Assembly: GCA_036396275.1 (NCBI GenBank)
Contig: DASWLD010000088.1
Span: 1-6,045, forward strand
From: JACQFZ01 sp036396275
Lineage (GTDB): Bacteria > Pseudomonadota > Gammaproteobacteria > Acidiferrobacterales > Sulfurifustaceae
Direction: 5' to 3'
DNA length: 6,045 nucleotides
A model generated the notes under the pieces. The model was not told the origin of the DNA. It searched no databases and saw nothing but the letters and a program-made list of their open reading frames with translations. Each line of letters begins with the position of its first letter. The first letter of the stretch is position 1. Positions 5,898 to 6,045 of the stretch are shown piece after piece. The translations under genes and the position numbers were made by a program.

Positions 5898-6045
5898 GTT
5901 CCTCGGACCTGAAGGTCGGGCAGAACATCACGATCCCGAACCGCATCAGCAACCTGCACAACGATCACTCGACGTTCAAGCCCTACAACCCGGGCCAAAT
6001 AATCGGCGACACCTCGCCGACGCTGCCCGACCCACCACCGCCGGC
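5897..6045 (+). pseudogene. 5'-truncated fragment of a LysM-type large surface/YD-repeat protein
   Basis: Codons from 5897 to the window end read C-S-S-D-LKVGQNITIPNRISN, then LHNDHSTFKPYNPGQIIGD, then TSPTLPDPPPP. The LKVGQ-x-x-TIPN ending is that of a LysM peptidoglycan-binding repeat. The DTSPTLP plus polyproline segment is what I recall following LysM repeats in very large proteobacterial adhesin, YD-repeat or hemagglutinin-like proteins. An in-frame TAA at 5894-5896 closes the frame just upstream, there is no start codon, and the LysM repeat has lost its front part. The frame is still open at the right edge, so its full extent cannot be seen. It most likely is a remnant of a much larger gene cut off by the repeat element at its left. 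The family assignment is by memory of the motif only. Confidence 0.6.

Overview
The window looks like chromosomal DNA of a GC-rich proteobacterium, most likely a gamma- or betaproteobacterium. Evidence for this is the strong G/C third-position bias, a CysB-type LysR regulator that keeps E. coli-like ligand residues at identical positions, a YibF-like glutathione S-transferase, and CCCTCTCCC/GGGAGAGGG dispersed hairpin repeats. The species cannot be resolved from the sequence.

Layout. Positions 1-346 hold no convincing gene; they carry a block of intergenic hairpins, two of them perfect stems of 10 and 11 bp. A YibF-like glutathione S-transferase (347-949, +) converges on a universal stress protein gene (959-1382, -) that is split by a frameshift at about 1094/1095. 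Next come an alpha/beta hydrolase of the COG2945 type (1598-2242, +) and a small four-helix DUF486/DMT-family membrane protein (2267-2611, +), only 24 bases apart and probably co-transcribed. The DUF486 stop codon directly abuts the stop codon of a convergent cysB-like regulator (2612-3592, -).

The functional core is the divergent pair cysB-like / sulfite (or nitrite) reductase hemoprotein (3685-5790, +). They share a 92-base A+T-rich intergenic region with a good sigma70-like promoter for the regulator and two sets of inverted repeats that are plausible operators. By analogy with CysB, the regulator would sense sulfur status through O-/N-acetylserine and control reduction of sulfite to sulfide, while also regulating itself. 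The reductase is unusual. Both of its pseudosymmetric halves carry a full C-x5-C / C-x3-C cysteine set, and it has a roughly 200-residue helical C-terminal extension containing a GECAG motif. The usual downstream assimilation genes (DUF934, cysH) are not present.

After the reductase (5791-6045) there is another CCCTCTCCC-type hairpin and a GGGCTCTGACCCC element. These are followed, without a start codon, by a decapitated reading frame resembling the LysM-proximal tail of large surface/YD-repeat proteins, open at the right edge. The right end therefore looks like a rearrangement scar. No complete new defence or mobile system was seen; the most unusual items are the reductase architecture, the operator region and the right-end junction.
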